Below, piece by piece: positions 12,865-13,975 of a stretch of 13,975 nucleotides of DNA. The first letter of the stretch is position 1. Each line of letters starts with the position of its first letter. Origin of the DNA: an uncultured Bacilli bacterium. Its GTDB lineage: Bacteria; Bacillota_I; Bacilli_A; RF39; UBA660. The translations under genes and the position numbers were made by a program. The DNA is taken from contig CANPWS010000016.1 in the NCBI GenBank assembly GCA_947584955.1, positions 1-13,975 on the forward strand, in the 5' to 3' direction. Under the pieces are notes generated by a model. The model did no database searches. It had not been told where the DNA came from and saw nothing but the letters and a program-made list of their open reading frames with translations.

Positions 12865-13975
12865 AACAAACTTAATTGACTGGTTTCAGGCATATTATCA
12901 AGTATTCCCATAACACGCATTTTATCTATAAGTGTTTGTGAAACTTTACATCTTTTTTGAAATTCTTCAATGGAAATAAATGGTTTAATCTTAGCTTCTT
13001 CGGCTATACTTTGAGCAGCGACATCTCCAAGTCCATCTATACTTCTAAATGGTGAAATTAATGTCTTATTATCTTCAGCTATCAAAAAGTTTTTAGCATC
13101 ACTTTTCATTATATCAATATTACCAAACATTATTCCCCTTGCAGTAGCCTCAAGAGCTAACTTTAATGTTTCTAATAATGATGTTTCTTTATTAGTTGCC
13201 TCGAAACCTTTATTGTTTATTTCTATAATTCTATTTTTTATTGATTCATATCCTCTTACCATAACTTGAATATCGAAATCATCAAATCTTGTTGAAAAAT
13301 ACGTTGCATAATATACTACTGGTTTATGAACTTTATAATATGCTATTCTAAAAGCACTAGTTACATAAGCTGCGGCATGAGCTTTCGGAAACATATATTT
13401 AATCTTATGACAAGATTCAATAAACCAATCTTCAATTCCTGCGTCTTTCATTGTTTTGGAATGTTCTTTCCAAGTCTCTGGATCTTTAGTAGCTTTTCCC
13501 TTTCTTACAAATTCCATTATTTTAAATGCTTTAATTGGTTCTAAACCATGATACATTAAATATACCATTATATCATCACGACAACCAATTACATCTTTAA
13601 ATTCAACTGTACCACTTTTAATAAGTTCTTGAGCATTACCTAACCAAACATCTGTACCGTGAGAAAGACCAGATATTTTTATAAGTTCTGCAAAAGTTTT
13701 AGGTTTTGTATCTACTAACATGCTTATTGTAAAATTAGTACCAAATTCAGGTATTCCCAAGGTTCCAGTTTCACACATAATTTGTTCACTAGTTACACCA
13801 AGTGGTTCTGGTGATAAAAATATTCCCATTGTAGCTTTATCATCTAGTGGTACTTTAGTAATATCATCTTTTGTTATATCTTGAATCATTCTAAGTTGTG
13901 TAGGATCTGTATGTCCTAATATATCAAGCTTTAATACATCTTGATCAATAGCATGGTAATCAAAATGAGTTGTCC
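12861..13975 (-). CDS. polC: DNA polymerase III alpha subunit, PolC type (C-terminal part, runs off window)
   Basis: The frame is open to the window edge (first whole codon ends at 13973), giving 370 residues of a protein normally about 1,440 long; the ATG at 13889 is internal. PolC is the replicative polymerase of low-GC Gram-positives, with built-in proofreading exonuclease in the missing N-terminal part. The visible part has TTHFDYHAID...LKLDILGHTDPTQLRM; the Asp of KLDILGH is the third palm aspartate by analogy with DnaE. Then come PLDDKATM, ETGTLGIPEFGTNF, the LSHGTDVWLGNAQELI segment, CHKIKYMFPKAHAAAYVTSA and the terminal QLSLF, a sliding-clamp-binding motif. TGA at 12861-12863 is the stop. 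Identification is secure. Confidence 0.97.
   Translation of the reverse strand, partial: TTHFDYHAIDQDVLKLDILGHTDPTQLRMIQDITKDDITKVPLDDKATMGIFLSPEPLGVTSEQIMCETGTLGIPEFGTNFTISMLVDTKPKTFAELIKISGLSHGTDVWLGNAQELIKSGTVEFKDVIGCRDDIMVYLMYHGLEPIKAFKIMEFVRKGKATKDPETWKEHSKTMKDAGIEDWFIESCHKIKYMFPKAHAAAYVTSAFRIAYYKVHKPVVYYATYFSTRFDDFDIQVMVRGYESIKNRIIEINNKGFEATNKETSLLETLKLALEATARGIMFGNIDIMKSDAKNFLIAEDNKTLISPFRSIDGLGDVAAQSIAEEAKIKPFISIEEFQKRCKVSQTLIDKMRVMGILDNMPETSQLSLF

Noticed and set aside
13326..13544. Plus-strand ORF inside polC
   Set aside because: Antisense to conserved PolC sequence.
12861..13889. polC as a complete gene starting at 13889
   Set aside because: The frame stays open with strong PolC similarity to the window edge; this ATG is internal.

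Overview
The window is a very AT-rich stretch of a low-GC Gram-positive chromosome. It carries PolC-type DNA polymerase III, a SUF iron-sulfur operon in Bacillota order, RpoD-like sigma factors, strong AGGAGG-type ribosome sites and TTGACA-17-TATAAT-type promoters. TGA is used as a stop (ends of polC and of the exonuclease remnant) and TGG encodes Trp, so this is genetic code 11 and not a Mycoplasma with code 4. An uncultured gut Bacilli lineage close to the Mollicutes (RF39-like) fits best; that placement is inference.

Bases 1-2690 (+ strand) form an accessory region. It holds the last codons of a probable RelE/ParE toxin, two ~94% identical 191-193 bp direct repeats (136-328 and 2423-2613), and between them a broken DnaQ-like exonuclease, a BspA-type leucine-rich-repeat protein with a C-terminal zinc-ribbon-like motif, and an overlapping small protein with a HEPN-like R-x4-H motif. 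Each repeat looks like a complete ~107-nt transcription unit: an extended -10 promoter, three hairpins and an intrinsic terminator. The terminator arm has a second possible partner upstream, so the RNA could switch folds. This duplicated RNA element and the cassette it brackets are the most interesting part of the window.

Bases 2691-6635 (- strand) hold a short conserved-looking hypothetical protein, a holin-like small membrane protein with its own promoter and terminator, a secreted CwlD-like amidase coupled to a YetF/DUF421 membrane protein, and an operon of three zinc-ribbon membrane proteins (one with a TM2 domain) plus a DUF2752 protein.

Bases 6685-9866 (- strand) are a compact sufC-sufD-sufS-sufU operon without sufB, driven by an extended -10 promoter. 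SufC (ATPase) and SufD form the scaffold part, SufS mobilises sulfur from cysteine, and SufU receives and transfers it.

Bases 9971-13975 (- strand) hold two tandem paralogous sigma-70 factors, each with a near-consensus promoter and sharing an unusual ~80-residue segment between regions 1.2 and 2. Upstream of them is the C-terminal quarter of polC, which runs off the window end. Chromosomal housekeeping genes thus occupy the right two thirds and the accessory cassette the left end.
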